The notes under the pieces: generated by a model
What the model was told of the DNA's origin: nothing
Databases searched by the model: none
The model's input: only the letters and a program-made list of their open reading frames with translations
Made by a program: the position numbers and the translations under genes
Source of the DNA: QVMG01 sp032073245
Lineage (GTDB): Bacteria > Bacteroidota > Bacteroidia > Bacteroidales > Tannerellaceae
Assembly (NCBI GenBank): GCA_032073245.1
Contig: DAMANX010000008.1
Location: 1 to 64,000, forward strand
DNA: 64,000 bases
Direction: 5' to 3'
Shown here: one piece after another, positions 23,811 through 32,326 of the stretch
Layout of the letters: every line of letters starts with the position of its first letter
How positions within the stretch are numbered: position 1 is the first letter of the stretch

Positions 23811-26192
23811 TTGAAAGCAACTTTACATACTATTTCTCTTCTGTTTTTATTGTTTTTATTTACAACTACTACCCACGCTCAGCGAAGAGATGCAACAATT
23901 TCGGGTAAAATATTATCTACTGAAAAAGAAATTGTAGACTTTGCGACAGTCTATCTGAAAGATACCAATTTCGGGGGAACAACTGATCAGAAAGGACTTT
24001 ATAACGTAAAAGCTCCTGCCGGTAAATATACATTAGTAGTCTCTGCTATTGGTTATAAGACCGTAGAAAAACAAGTGACTCTTGTTGCCGGTGATAGAAC
24101 TCAACAAAATATTACTATTACTCCACAAACAACTGATCTGGAAGAAGTCGTAGTTGTTTCTAACGGTGTAAGCCGCATCAAACGTTCTGCTTTCAACGCC
24201 GTTGCCATTGATACCAAAGCAATGCAGAATTCTACTCAAAACCTGAGCCAGGCATTGGCACAGGCCCCTGGAATGAAGCTCCGGGAGTCGGGAGGTGTCG
24301 GTTCCGATATGCAATTGATGATGGACGGATTCAGTGGCAAACATATTAAGATATTTATCGACGGCGTGCCTCAGGAAGGTGTCGGCAGTTCATTCAGTTT
24401 GAATAATATACCTGTGAATTATGCAGAACGTATCGAAGTATACAAAGGGGTTGTGCCGGTAGGTTTCGGGACGGATGCAATAGGTGGAGTAATCAATATC
24501 GTTACCAAAAAGAATCTCAATAAGTGGTTTCTGGATGCATCCTATTCTTATGGTTCGTTCAACACGCATAAATCGTATGTACATTTCGGACAGACGCTTA
24601 TAAACGGATTTATCTATGAAGTAAATGCTTTCCAGAACTATTCGGACAATAACTATTATGTGGATACGCCTGTAAAAGACTTTGAAACCGGGGGAATCAA
24701 TAAGAAGATTATCGAACATGTGAAACGTTTTCATGATACTTATCATAACGAAGCCGTTGTCGGTAAGATAGGTTTGGTGAATAAACCCTGGGCCGACCGA
24801 GTGATACTGAGTTTCACTTACTCTAATATGCACAAGGATATTCAGACCGGTGTACGTCAGGAAATAGTCTTCGGCGGCAAATACCGCAACGGGCATTCAC
24901 TGATGCCGGCATTGGAATACCGTAAGCAAGACCTGTTTACTGACGGATTGGATGTAGTTCTGACAGCAAATTACAATAAGAATGTAACAAACAATGTGGA
25001 TACCTCTGCTTATGAATTCAACTGGCGTGGAGAAATGCGCCCTCTTCGGATGCCCGGAGAGCAATCTTACCAGCATACACGTTCGAATAATAATAACTGG
25101 AACGGGACTTTTACTGCCAATTACCGCATCGGACAGGCTCATTTGTTTACGCTCAATCATGTATTGAATGCCTTCAAACGTATAAATCGCTCGATGTTGA
25201 ATGAAAATTCGGGTGATGACGCCATTCCAAAAGAAACACGCAAAAATATCACCGGATTGTCATACCGGTTAATGCCGTCGGAACACTGGAATATGTCAGC
25301 CTTCGGGAAATACTATAACCAATATGTGGCCGGTCCTATAGCCACGTCTTCTGCACAAGATCAATACACCCGCACTTCACACTCCATCAATAGTATGGGG
25401 TATGGTGCGGCCGGTACCTATTTTGTTCTGAAAAGCCTGCAGGCTAAACTTTCTTATGAAAAAGCTTACCGTCTACCAACCAACGAAGAAATGTTCGGGG
25501 ATGAAGACCTGGAAACGGGCGACGTCGGGATAAAACCTGAAAACAGTGATAACTTCAATTTCAATCTGAGTTATAATGAGAAATTCGGACAACACACTGT
25601 ATATGTCGAAGGAGGATTAGTCTACCGCGATACAAAAGATTACATTCAACGTAAACTCGTTGATTTGAGCGGTGGTAAGTCGGGAGCAGCCTACGAAAAC
25701 CACGGCAAAGTCGAAACAAAAGGATATAATATTTCGGCTCGTTATGGGTTTGCCGACTGGGTAAGTATTGGAGGAAACTACACGCAAATGAATGTACGCG
25801 ACAACGTAAAAACCGTAGCAGGAGGAACAGACCAGGAGAGTCTTACATACGGTGCCCGTATGCCGAACCTGCCTTATAGGTTTGCCAATTCGGATGTTTC
25901 CTTTTTCTGGCGTAACCTGGGACAAAAAGGAAATTTATTGACTGTCACCTACGACAATCTCTATATGCATAGTTTTCCGCTTTATTCGGAGGCACTAGGG
26001 AGCGAGACTAAATTTATCATCCCTAGCCAATTCTCGCATAATATCACCTTGTCTTACGGCATAAAAAACGGACGTTATAATATCTCTTTTGAATGCCGGA
26101 ATTTCACCGATGAAAAACTCTACGACAACTTTAGTTTACAGAAAGCCGGACGTGCATTCTACGGAAAACTGAGGGTTTACTTTGGGAATTAA
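23811..26192 (+). CDS. TonB-dependent outer membrane receptor (iron/siderophore type)
   Basis: Outer-membrane TonB-dependent receptor. I take the TTG at 23811 as the start: it gives an ideal signal peptide (KATLHTISLLFLLFLF, cleavage after THA near residue 23). Upstream in-frame ATGs at 23700 and 23742 would add a second hydrophobic stretch. The mature protein has a CarboxypepD_reg-like domain (ATISGKILSTEKEIVDFATV), a TonB-plug (LAQAPGMKLRESGGVGSDMQ, IKIFIDGVPQEGVG, GVINIVTKK) and a ~600-residue barrel ending in YGKLRVYFGN. Size (~793 aa) is typical of siderophore or heme receptors rather than ~1000-aa SusC proteins. The following DUF4374 lipoprotein and membrane protein support iron uptake (XusABC-like). 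Confidence 0.92.
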   Translation: MKATLHTISLLFLLFLFTTTTHAQRRDATISGKILSTEKEIVDFATVYLKDTNFGGTTDQKGLYNVKAPAGKYTLVVSAIGYKTVEKQVTLVAGDRTQQNITITPQTTDLEEVVVVSNGVSRIKRSAFNAVAIDTKAMQNSTQNLSQALAQAPGMKLRESGGVGSDMQLMMDGFSGKHIKIFIDGVPQEGVGSSFSLNNIPVNYAERIEVYKGVVPVGFGTDAIGGVINIVTKKNLNKWFLDASYSYGSFNTHKSYVHFGQTLINGFIYEVNAFQNYSDNNYYVDTPVKDFETGGINKKIIEHVKRFHDTYHNEAVVGKIGLVNKPWADRVILSFTYSNMHKDIQTGVRQEIVFGGKYRNGHSLMPALEYRKQDLFTDGLDVVLTANYNKNVTNNVDTSAYEFNWRGEMRPLRMPGEQSYQHTRSNNNNWNGTFTANYRIGQAHLFTLNHVLNAFKRINRSMLNENSGDDAIPKETRKNITGLSYRLMPSEHWNMSAFGKYYNQYVAGPIATSSAQDQYTRTSHSINSMGYGAAGTYFVLKSLQAKLSYEKAYRLPTNEEMFGDEDLETGDVGIKPENSDNFNFNLSYNEKFGQHTVYVEGGLVYRDTKDYIQRKLVDLSGGKSGAAYENHGKVETKGYNISARYGFADWVSIGGNYTQMNVRDNVKTVAGGTDQESLTYGARMPNLPYRFANSDVSFFWRNLGQKGNLLTVTYDNLYMHSFPLYSEALGSETKFIIPSQFSHNITLSYGIKNGRYNISFECRNFTDEKLYDNFSLQKAGRAFYGKLRVYFGN

Positions 26193-26247
26193 TGCAATCA
26201 TTATATTTCATATCAACAATTATAAAACATAATAAACTTAAAACAAC

Positions 26248-27654
26248 ATGAAGATTAACTATTTAATGAGAGGCCTTGCTGCTATGATGGTGGCCTGTTG
26301 CCTGTTTACTGCCTGTAGTGACGACAACAATGATGTGTTACCTCCGGACCCGGATCCAACACCCAATCCAGAACCAACTCCGGAAGAGCCAGTTTCGTGT
26401 TATGTAATTGCCGCATCAAGTGGTGAAAATGGTATCTTGTTGACTAACGATAAAATAAACGAAGGAACGATCACTACTAAAAATAACGGATTGACAACTG
26501 AAAGTGGAACCTATTGGGTTTATTTCCAGGAAAAATACCTCTATCGCTTGGTTTATAACCAGGGAAATGCCGGAGTGGGCTCCTCATATCTCTTGACTAA
26601 AGATGGTAAAATAGAAGAACGCGATGTTACATTCGAAACCAAACGTTTCACTTCTTATGGTACTTACAACAACTACCTGATCACTTCTTCGGCTGGTGAT
26701 ATGAGCAAAGATCATGCCGATGAAAACGGATTCCTGCCTAAAGGCTTCCTGTTCTCATACTTAGATGTAGATAAAGAAACAAAGACAGACTCAGAAGCCG
26801 TTGAAGTAGAAAACTATCTGGGTAACGGCGAATATGTAACTCTGGCCGGAATCCTGCAAGTAGGAAACAAAATTTATTCGGCACCCATCCCCATGGGATT
26901 AAGTCAATATGGCGGAGCAGCAGAAGGTGGAAAATGGATAAAATATCCGGAACTGGTGAAAACTGAATCGGGTGGTAGCAATAGTAGCGCATATCTGAAG
27001 GGAGAATTGCAATGGACACAATATCCGGATGAGGCATGGGTAGCTATCTATAATAATGAGAAGTTTGAAAATCCAAAACTGATAAAAACCGATAAAATTA
27101 GTTATGCTTGCGGACGTAATAAATCTCAGTATTATCAAACAATTTGGGCAGCTGACAATGGAGATGTTTATGTGTTCTCACCAAGCTATGCAAAGGTTAT
27201 GACTGCAGATGTGCAAAAAACGACCCTGCCGGCCGGTGTAGTTCGTATTAAAGCGGGAACTGAAGAATTCGATGCAAGCTATTATAGCAATATTGAAGAA
27301 CAAAGCGGAGGTAAATCATTTGTACGTAGCTGGCACCTGACTGATGACTATTTCCTGTTACTGATGTACGACCGTCCATTCTCCGAAACAGGTTACACTG
27401 CCAATCAACTGGCAATCTTCAAAGGCTCGACAGGAAAACTGACTTATGTAACAGGCATGCCATCAGCTGACACAATTACCGGATACGGAAATACTCCGTA
27501 TGTAGATAAAGGAACTGCTTATGTGGCTGTAACAATTAAAGACACCCATCCTGCTATCTATACTATTGATCCGGCAACGGCAGTAGCTACAAAGGGATTG
27601 ACTGTTGAGACGACACAAATCTCAGGGATTGGTAAACTTACTAATCAGAAGTAA
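26248..27654 (+). CDS. DUF4374 domain lipoprotein (XusB-like)
   Basis: A 468-residue lipoprotein with signal and lipobox (MMVACCLFTAC, Cys about residue 25). An Asp/Pro-rich linker (PPDPDPTPNPEPTPEEP) is followed by a DUF4374 domain with repeated propeller-like blades (SCYVIAASSGENGILLTN, RFTSYGTYNNYLITSSAG, GYGNTPYVDKGTAYVAVT). As I recall, XusB of Bacteroides thetaiotaomicron is a DUF4374 beta-propeller that holds siderophores on the cell surface. The gene is 56 bp downstream of the TonB receptor and 117 bp before a heme-type membrane protein, consistent with such a system. Binding of a siderophore is inferred from family and place. The linker would keep the domain off the membrane. Confidence 0.9.
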   Translation: MKINYLMRGLAAMMVACCLFTACSDDNNDVLPPDPDPTPNPEPTPEEPVSCYVIAASSGENGILLTNDKINEGTITTKNNGLTTESGTYWVYFQEKYLYRLVYNQGNAGVGSSYLLTKDGKIEERDVTFETKRFTSYGTYNNYLITSSAGDMSKDHADENGFLPKGFLFSYLDVDKETKTDSEAVEVENYLGNGEYVTLAGILQVGNKIYSAPIPMGLSQYGGAAEGGKWIKYPELVKTESGGSNSSAYLKGELQWTQYPDEAWVAIYNNEKFENPKLIKTDKISYACGRNKSQYYQTIWAADNGDVYVFSPSYAKVMTADVQKTTLPAGVVRIKAGTEEFDASYYSNIEEQSGGKSFVRSWHLTDDYFLLLMYDRPFSETGYTANQLAIFKGSTGKLTYVTGMPSADTITGYGNTPYVDKGTAYVAVTIKDTHPAIYTIDPATAVATKGLTVETTQISGIGKLTNQK

Positions 27655-27712
27655 TTAAACAAAAGATATCAGTCTACCGGAAAATGGCTAAAATCCATAT
27701 TCTCATTTTACC

Positions 27713-27747
27713 CCTCCTGCTCCCGCAAACTTTGCGGAGCCAGGAGG
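27713..27747 (+). repeat. Hairpin between the DUF4374 gene and the membrane protein gene
   Basis: CCTCCTG (27713-27719) pairs with CAGGAGG (27741-27747), and inside it CCGCAAA pairs with TTTGCGG. No T-tract follows, so it may stabilise or partly attenuate the operon message, or be a REP-like element. Confidence 0.6.
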
Positions 27748-27771
27748 ATATATATAAAACAAGTAAAAGAA

Positions 27772-28854
27772 ATGGTTAAACTATTAATAGAGCTACTAAA
27801 TTTTTTAAGGACTATTGCACCGTTGCTCACTTCATTGGCTGTACTCGTCCTTGTGTTTGTCTTATTGGCGAAGTCAATAAAAAAACATCCCGGTCTCTAC
27901 TATACACTTTTTGCTATACCTTTCGTATTGGTTGCCCTCCCTGCAATCGGGAGATGGTTCGGAGTCGAAATAGCTGGATTTACACGGATTCCTTTTCTGG
28001 GAGAAATAATCCGTGATTATATCCATATGGGAACATTTGGACATCCTTTACTGATCATTATTATGTATATAGGTGCCTTCGATGTGCGGAAACCTGTCGT
28101 TAAAAAACTGATGTCCATACGTAAAGAGATGTCTATTATCTCCGGATTTGCAGTTTTTGCACACTCCCTCATTCGCGTGACGAACAGTGTGCCCGGTGCA
28201 TTCAAATTCTTTACTAATAACGAAGAATATATGGCTAATACCAAAGTAGCCAGTGAACTTGGTGCAGGTTTCAGCAGCTTCAGCTTTCTGCTCGGTGTTC
28301 TCATGTTGATAATATTTATTCCACTCTGGGTAACATCTTTCGATGCAGTACGTAAACGTATGGGAAACGCAAAATGGAAAAAATGGCAGAAATGGTCTTA
28401 TGTATTATATGCTACTCTTTTCATTCATGCTGTTGGCATACAAATCGGCGGAATGCTTAATCCAAGAGGTGGAAGTGCTCCACGCCCTGTAGCTGTTGAG
28501 GCAACAGTTGCGCAGGCTCAACCCTCAGGACAACAACTTGGCGCAACAACCGAAATGCGTGTACCTGAAGGACGTAGTGGACGAGGTGAACGTGCCGAAC
28601 GAGGTAGACAAGGTGACGCACAAACCCAATCAGCTCGGTCTGCAGAAGCTAATACGCAGAATCCTCAGGTGACAAAACCTGTTACAAACAGCCGTATGCC
28701 TTCCAAAGGGTTCGCTGATCTCAATGTCAGCGCATCTGCCAAACGCTATATCCATCTCTTCTCACTCATTCTCATCTACGGCTCTTATCTCTACCTGCGC
28801 TTACGAAAAGCTAGGAGAGATGCTGAAAAAAGGAAAAGGCAATTGGTGAATTGA
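27772..28854 (+). CDS. Ferric-reductase-like transmembrane protein (probable heme b)
   Basis: A 360-residue inner-membrane protein with about six helices. Helices in the first 220 residues carry His pairs typical of ferric-reductase or MsrQ-like heme proteins: RDYIHMGTFGHPLLIII, AVFAHSLIRVTNS and LYATLFIHAVGIQIGG. A ~100-residue hydrophilic loop rich in Arg, Gly, Gln and Ala follows (GRSGRGERAERGRQGDAQ), then a last helix (HLFSLILIYGSYLYLRL) and a basic tail. I infer electron transfer that reduces Fe(III) released from siderophore. The gene is third in the TonB receptor / DUF4374 operon, the place held by XusC in Bacteroides; XusC there is described as a PepSY protein, which this is not. The family call is moderate. 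Confidence 0.62.
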   Translation: MVKLLIELLNFLRTIAPLLTSLAVLVLVFVLLAKSIKKHPGLYYTLFAIPFVLVALPAIGRWFGVEIAGFTRIPFLGEIIRDYIHMGTFGHPLLIIIMYIGAFDVRKPVVKKLMSIRKEMSIISGFAVFAHSLIRVTNSVPGAFKFFTNNEEYMANTKVASELGAGFSSFSFLLGVLMLIIFIPLWVTSFDAVRKRMGNAKWKKWQKWSYVLYATLFIHAVGIQIGGMLNPRGGSAPRPVAVEATVAQAQPSGQQLGATTEMRVPEGRSGRGERAERGRQGDAQTQSARSAEANTQNPQVTKPVTNSRMPSKGFADLNVSASAKRYIHLFSLILIYGSYLYLRLRKARRDAEKRKRQLVN

Positions 28855-28868
28855 AAAATAATAGACAG

Positions 28869-28900
28869 TGGTAGAGACAGGGCTTGCCCTGTATCTACCA
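28869..28900. repeat. REP-like hairpin GGTAGA.ACAGGGC
   Basis: A 15-bp stem (28869-28883 and 28886-28900, one mismatch) with a 2-base loop, right after the iron operon. The sequence type GGTAGAGACAGGGC-TT-GCCC is a frequent intergenic repeat in Bacteroidales and can also act in termination. Confidence 0.7.
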
Positions 28901-28948
28901 GATTATCTTAAAATCTTTAATTATAACATAACTAATTGGGAATTATAT

Positions 28949-28983
28949 AAAAAAAGCCATCTTCCGAAGAAGATGGCTTTTTT
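28949..28983. terminator. Bidirectional terminator between the iron operon and mdh
   Basis: GCCATCTTC (28956-28964) pairs with GAAGATGGC (28969-28977) around CGAA, flanked by A7 on the left and T6 on the right. It can stop transcripts from both sides. It is one of the clearest terminators in the window. Confidence 0.92.
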
Positions 28984-28995
28984 ATAATCTGAATT

Positions 28996-29049
28996 GATTT
29001 CTTACAATACGTTGATTTCTTACAATACGTTGATTTCTTTCAATACGGC
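28996..29049 (-). repeat. Three tandem 18-bp units copying the mdh 3' end
   Basis: Units at 28996-29013, 29014-29031 and 29032-29049. The first two are identical and the third differs in 3 bases. On the minus strand the units read as the last codons of mdh (KEINVL-stop) and then repeat, stop included, after the true stop at 29020-29022. Confidence 0.9.
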
Positions 29050-29961
29050 ATTTGTTGCGTGAACAGCTGCTGCACTCTTAGCGAAGAGCTCTTTTTCTTC
29101 AGCGTTAAGTTCCAGTTTAACGATTTCTTCGATTCCGTTCTTTCCTAAGATTACAGGAACACCGATACAAAGATCTTTTTCGCCATATTCACCTTCCAAT
29201 GCTACAGAGCAAGGGATCATCTTCTTTTGGTTGTGAATGATTGATTCTGCAACTAATGCTCCGGCAGCACCTGGTGCATACCATGCAGAAGTTCCAAGAA
29301 GACCTGTCAATGTAGCACCGCCTACCATAGTGGCTTTTACTACTTCGTCCAGTTTTTCTTTGCTCAATAATTGGCTAACAGGAATTCCTTTATAAGTAGC
29401 AAGACGAGCCAATGGAATCATTGTAGTATCACCGTGGCCACCGATTACCATACCTTCAACTTCGTTAGCATTGCAACCCAAAGCTTGAGACAGATAATAT
29501 TTAAAGCGAGAGCTATCCAAAGCACCACCCATACCGATAATACGGTTTTTAGGTAAGCCTAAAGATTTCAATGCCAAATAAGTCATTGTATCCATTGGGT
29601 TAGAAATAACCACAATAATTGCATTCGGAGAATATTTCAATGCGCTTTCAGCTACATTTTTAACGATACCTGCATTCACACCGATCAACTCTTCGCGAGT
29701 CATACCTGGTTTACGAGGGATACCAGAAGTAATGATAATTACATCTGAACCTGCTGTTTTTTCGTAATCGTTGGTGCATCCTACTACTGTGGTATCAAAA
29801 CCCAACAGTTGAGCAGTCTGCATCATATCCATTGCTTTACCTTCCGATACGCCTTCTTTTACATCCAGCATTATCACTTCGTCTGCCACTTCATTGAAGA
29901 CAAGAACATTTGCACAAGTTGCGCCTACATTTCCGGCGCCAACAACTGTTACTTTAGACAT
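29020..29961 (-). CDS. mdh: Malate dehydrogenase (LDH-like type)
   Basis: A 313-residue NAD-dependent malate dehydrogenase that interconverts malate and oxaloacetate in the reductive branch to succinate, central to Bacteroidales fermentation. The NAD site is VTVVGAGNVGATCANVL, with D39 as the NAD-binding acid in EVIMLDVKEG. The substrate loop is GIPRKPGMTREELIGVNAG and the catalytic His is in MVIGGHGDTTMIPLAR. The substrate-specifying residues (RKPGMTRE) are of the malate rather than lactate type. The start is the ATG at 29961, with a TACCTTTG -7 box about 56 bp upstream. The 3' end is oddly tripled in an 18-bp tandem repeat that does not change the protein. It is a single gene ending in a shared terminator. 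Confidence 0.97.
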   Translation of the reverse strand: MSKVTVVGAGNVGATCANVLVFNEVADEVIMLDVKEGVSEGKAMDMMQTAQLLGFDTTVVGCTNDYEKTAGSDVIIITSGIPRKPGMTREELIGVNAGIVKNVAESALKYSPNAIIVVISNPMDTMTYLALKSLGLPKNRIIGMGGALDSSRFKYYLSQALGCNANEVEGMVIGGHGDTTMIPLARLATYKGIPVSQLLSKEKLDEVVKATMVGGATLTGLLGTSAWYAPGAAGALVAESIIHNQKKMIPCSVALEGEYGEKDLCIGVPVILGKNGIEEIVKLELNAEEKELFAKSAAAVHATNAVLKEINVL

Positions 29962-30017
29962 AATTAATACGTTTTATATGTTAATACGTTTACTAATACT
30001 TTCAATTAAAAACCTGA

Positions 30018-30025
30018 CAAAGGTA
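30018..30025 (-). promoter_or_regulatory. -7 box of mdh
   Basis: On the minus strand this reads TACCTTTG, matching TAnnTTTG, 56 bp before the mdh ATG. A T-rich tract lies about 20 bp further upstream in place of a clear -33 box. Confidence 0.6.
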
Positions 30026-30103
30026 CGATGTCTGGAAGAATAAAGAAATTTTTCCGTATTATTTTTGCTGTTGAATTATTAAATATAGCTAATTTCTTTA
30101 AGT

Positions 30104-30148
30104 CCTTAAAGCCTTTAAGGGCATTAAGGGCCCCTTCAAGGCTTAAGG
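30104..30148. repeat. Nested CCTTAAAG/CTTTAAGG inverted repeats
   Basis: CCTTAAAGCCTTTAAGG (30104-30120) is a near-perfect palindrome and is followed by related words (ATTAAGGGCCCC, CCTTCAAGGCTTAAGG). It lies between the mdh promoter and the end of the fimbrial operon. No gene is seen in the 294-bp gap 29962-30255. Confidence 0.6.
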
Positions 30149-30160
30149 TATAAAACAAAA

Positions 30161-30193
30161 ACCTTCATGCCCTCCTTAGAGGAGCATGAAGGT
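30161..30193 (-). terminator. Terminator of the fimbrial operon
   Basis: ACCTTCATGC (30161-30170) pairs with GCATGAAGGT (30184-30193). On the minus strand the stem is followed by TTTTTGTTTTA, a proper T-rich tail, 62 bp past the last fimbrial gene. Confidence 0.8.
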
Positions 30194-30255
30194 GAAAAAC
30201 AGTAAACTTTCACAATTAAATTGTAATGGTTTATCGATTAAGGGAGGGGAAATAA

Positions 30256-31725
30256 TTATCTTGCAGATAAGAATGCTTTCAGTTGAGAAAGATTCCGGGC
30301 AGCTACCTGAGATCCTGCTTGTGCAGCTTTACTAAATTGTTCTTCAGCTCTCCTGTAATCCTCTTTCTTTGCATAAGCAATACCCAGATTGTTCCAGGCT
30401 TCCGGCAGGTTAATTTGTTGAAGTCGTTCGATAGCACTATCTGTTGCACCATTTTCCAGTTCCAATGCGGCTGTATTTAGCTTGGCTATTGGACTATCTG
30501 GATACAAACGAGTGGCAATATCAAATACCTTTTTAAATTCACGGCTGCTTTTCGGATATGTATTAGCAACCAAAAACATCTCGTTCAGACTCAAATATTG
30601 AGGTTTTGTTTGGATTTGTTGTTTGGCTTCTTCTACACTGAAACTTTTTGCAACAAAGGAAATAGTATATTCATTCCTACGAAGCGGCGGATAATAATCT
30701 CTTAGTAACATCCGATAAGTTTCTCCTCCTGATAATTGTTGTAGTTTACGTTTTCTTTGTGCTACATTGGTTTCGTCTAAAACATTTAAAATTTCCTGTT
30801 TATTTGCGATAGATGAAGCATTGACGGCTTTACGCAGTCCCTCCCAATCTTCACCCTTCCAGTCAGTACGGACGGAAGAAGCAGGTATGTTATATTCTTG
30901 CGTTAAGTAAGATACAAATGCACGTGCTCTGTTTTCTGATAATTTCATATTGCTGGCCTCATTACCTTCCGGTGAAGCATACCCTGTTACATGGAATTCT
31001 GTAACTGTCAGATTATTATCATTACGTACTTCACGCACAATTTTATCTACATCATTCAGTATTTCACTGTTGTTTTTAAAGTTACGTAAAATGGTATGTT
31101 TGCCTACTTCAAAATTCAAACGTGCAGTATGGGTTTCACTCCGTTGTTTCACTTCTTCAACAGGAGGTGTGACATAAGTATATTCATATACTGGATTTAC
31201 CATAACCGGTAAAGCCGGATTTAACAGACTGTACTCGTCATCACGAATAGTTGTGTAGGCACAACCTGATTTTGTTTCTAATAATACAAGTTCTCCGCCA
31301 CGGAACCATTCTTGGTAAGGAGCAGTCAGAGTGACAGGTATAGTTTGTGGACGTTTGTTTGTCCGACGTGTCTGAATAATGGGAGTATCTTCAAATTTGA
31401 ACCCTTCCCAATCAATAGCACGTTGTAAAGTACGATCACGACCAGCGCCCATAAAAACGATTGGCTGAAAACGATGGAAACTGGAATTGTCTGCCGATCG
31501 TATCACCGGTGTAAGAATCACCATCTGAGCGGAACGTAATCTTGAATTATCCAGGTTGAGAGAAATGTCGATTCGAACGTTATTGCCTTGTTTGTTAACC
31601 TGAACATCTTCTATGCGTATATTATCTTGGGTTGTTGCATTTGTAACCTGAGCTTCAACAACAGGAATTGAGCCTAATAACAGGGATATAATTATATACA
31701 AATTTATCTTTTTCATTGCCTGCAT
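30256..31725 (-). CDS. DUF3868 / OmpA-like / TPR protein of the fimbrial operon
   Basis: A 489-residue periplasmic or outer-membrane protein. It has a signal peptide (LYIIISLLLGSIPVVEA, cleavage before QVTNATT), an N-terminal DUF3868 domain (about residues 30-190), then an OmpA-type peptidoglycan-binding domain (VTEFHVTGYASPEGNEASNM, LSENRARAFVSYLTQEY). TPR-like repeats follow near the end (AWNNLGIAYAKKEDYRRAEEQFSKAAQ). In Bacteroidales this family is found at the end of Mfa-type fimbrial operons, next to a DUF3575 protein, and may hold the assembly site on the cell wall. Start: ATG at 31725 or the one three codons later (MKKINL). The gene starts 3 bp after the DUF3575 stop, so the two are tightly coupled. 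Confidence 0.88.
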   Translation of the reverse strand: MQAMKKINLYIIISLLLGSIPVVEAQVTNATTQDNIRIEDVQVNKQGNNVRIDISLNLDNSRLRSAQMVILTPVIRSADNSSFHRFQPIVFMGAGRDRTLQRAIDWEGFKFEDTPIIQTRRTNKRPQTIPVTLTAPYQEWFRGGELVLLETKSGCAYTTIRDDEYSLLNPALPVMVNPVYEYTYVTPPVEEVKQRSETHTARLNFEVGKHTILRNFKNNSEILNDVDKIVREVRNDNNLTVTEFHVTGYASPEGNEASNMKLSENRARAFVSYLTQEYNIPASSVRTDWKGEDWEGLRKAVNASSIANKQEILNVLDETNVAQRKRKLQQLSGGETYRMLLRDYYPPLRRNEYTISFVAKSFSVEEAKQQIQTKPQYLSLNEMFLVANTYPKSSREFKKVFDIATRLYPDSPIAKLNTAALELENGATDSAIERLQQINLPEAWNNLGIAYAKKEDYRRAEEQFSKAAQAGSQVAARNLSQLKAFLSAR

Positions 31726-31728
31726 GTT

Positions 31729-32295
31729 TTAACGGAATATATAAATAATAGAAAGAGTAGCTCTTGTTACTCCAAAATAGTTATAAACACTGGATTCTTC
31801 TTTAGGACCGCATTCTCCACAAGCATATTTATCATAGTGTATACGGGCATATCCACCACCAATTGATGCTTCAAAGTTCCAGTGTTTGCCTAGTACCCAT
31901 TGATGTCCTATACTAATACCTCCACCATAAAAATATCCTTCGTAACGGTTTTCCTGTAATTTGGGATACATATCGAAAGGTAATTTGAGATTAGAGATAT
32001 TGAATTCTCCTCCATGTGCATGGATACCAAAGAAGGTTCCGTTGAATTTTTCACATGTCCAAAAACGCAATTCAGGCTGTGCCAGCCAATGTTTAAGTTG
32101 TCTGTTGTTTTTGAATTCAAACGGATTATATCCTACACCGATATCCAAAGTAATTCTTTTCGCCATACCAATCTCCATACTAAGGTTTGGTGTGAGCGTC
32201 GCATCATACAATAAGTTGTTTTTCAATGCGAAGTGCTGTGCAAACATAGGTATTGAAAACACTAATGAGATCAATACGATTAATACTTTCTTCAT
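31729..32295 (-). CDS. DUF3575 outer membrane protein
   Basis: A 188-residue protein of the DUF3575 family. The signal peptide KVLIVLISLVFSIPMFA is cleaved before QHFALKNNLL. The rest is a beta-barrel-like sequence with alternating hydrophobic residues and typical NLLYDATLTPNLSMEIGMAK, YNPFEFKNNRQLKHWLAQPE and GIHAHGGEFN segments, ending in TRATLSIIYIFR with an aromatic at the second-last position, as in outer membrane barrels. In Bacteroidales it sits between fimbrial anchor and DUF3868 genes and may form the outer membrane part of the pilus base. Spacing is 3 bp to the DUF3868 gene and 31 bp from the Mfa2-like gene. The exact role is not known. Confidence 0.9.
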   Translation of the reverse strand: MKKVLIVLISLVFSIPMFAQHFALKNNLLYDATLTPNLSMEIGMAKRITLDIGVGYNPFEFKNNRQLKHWLAQPELRFWTCEKFNGTFFGIHAHGGEFNISNLKLPFDMYPKLQENRYEGYFYGGGISIGHQWVLGKHWNFEASIGGGYARIHYDKYACGECGPKEESSVYNYFGVTRATLSIIYIFR

Positions 32296-32326
32296 GTTTA
32301 TTGTTTTTATTTCGGACTAAATAATC

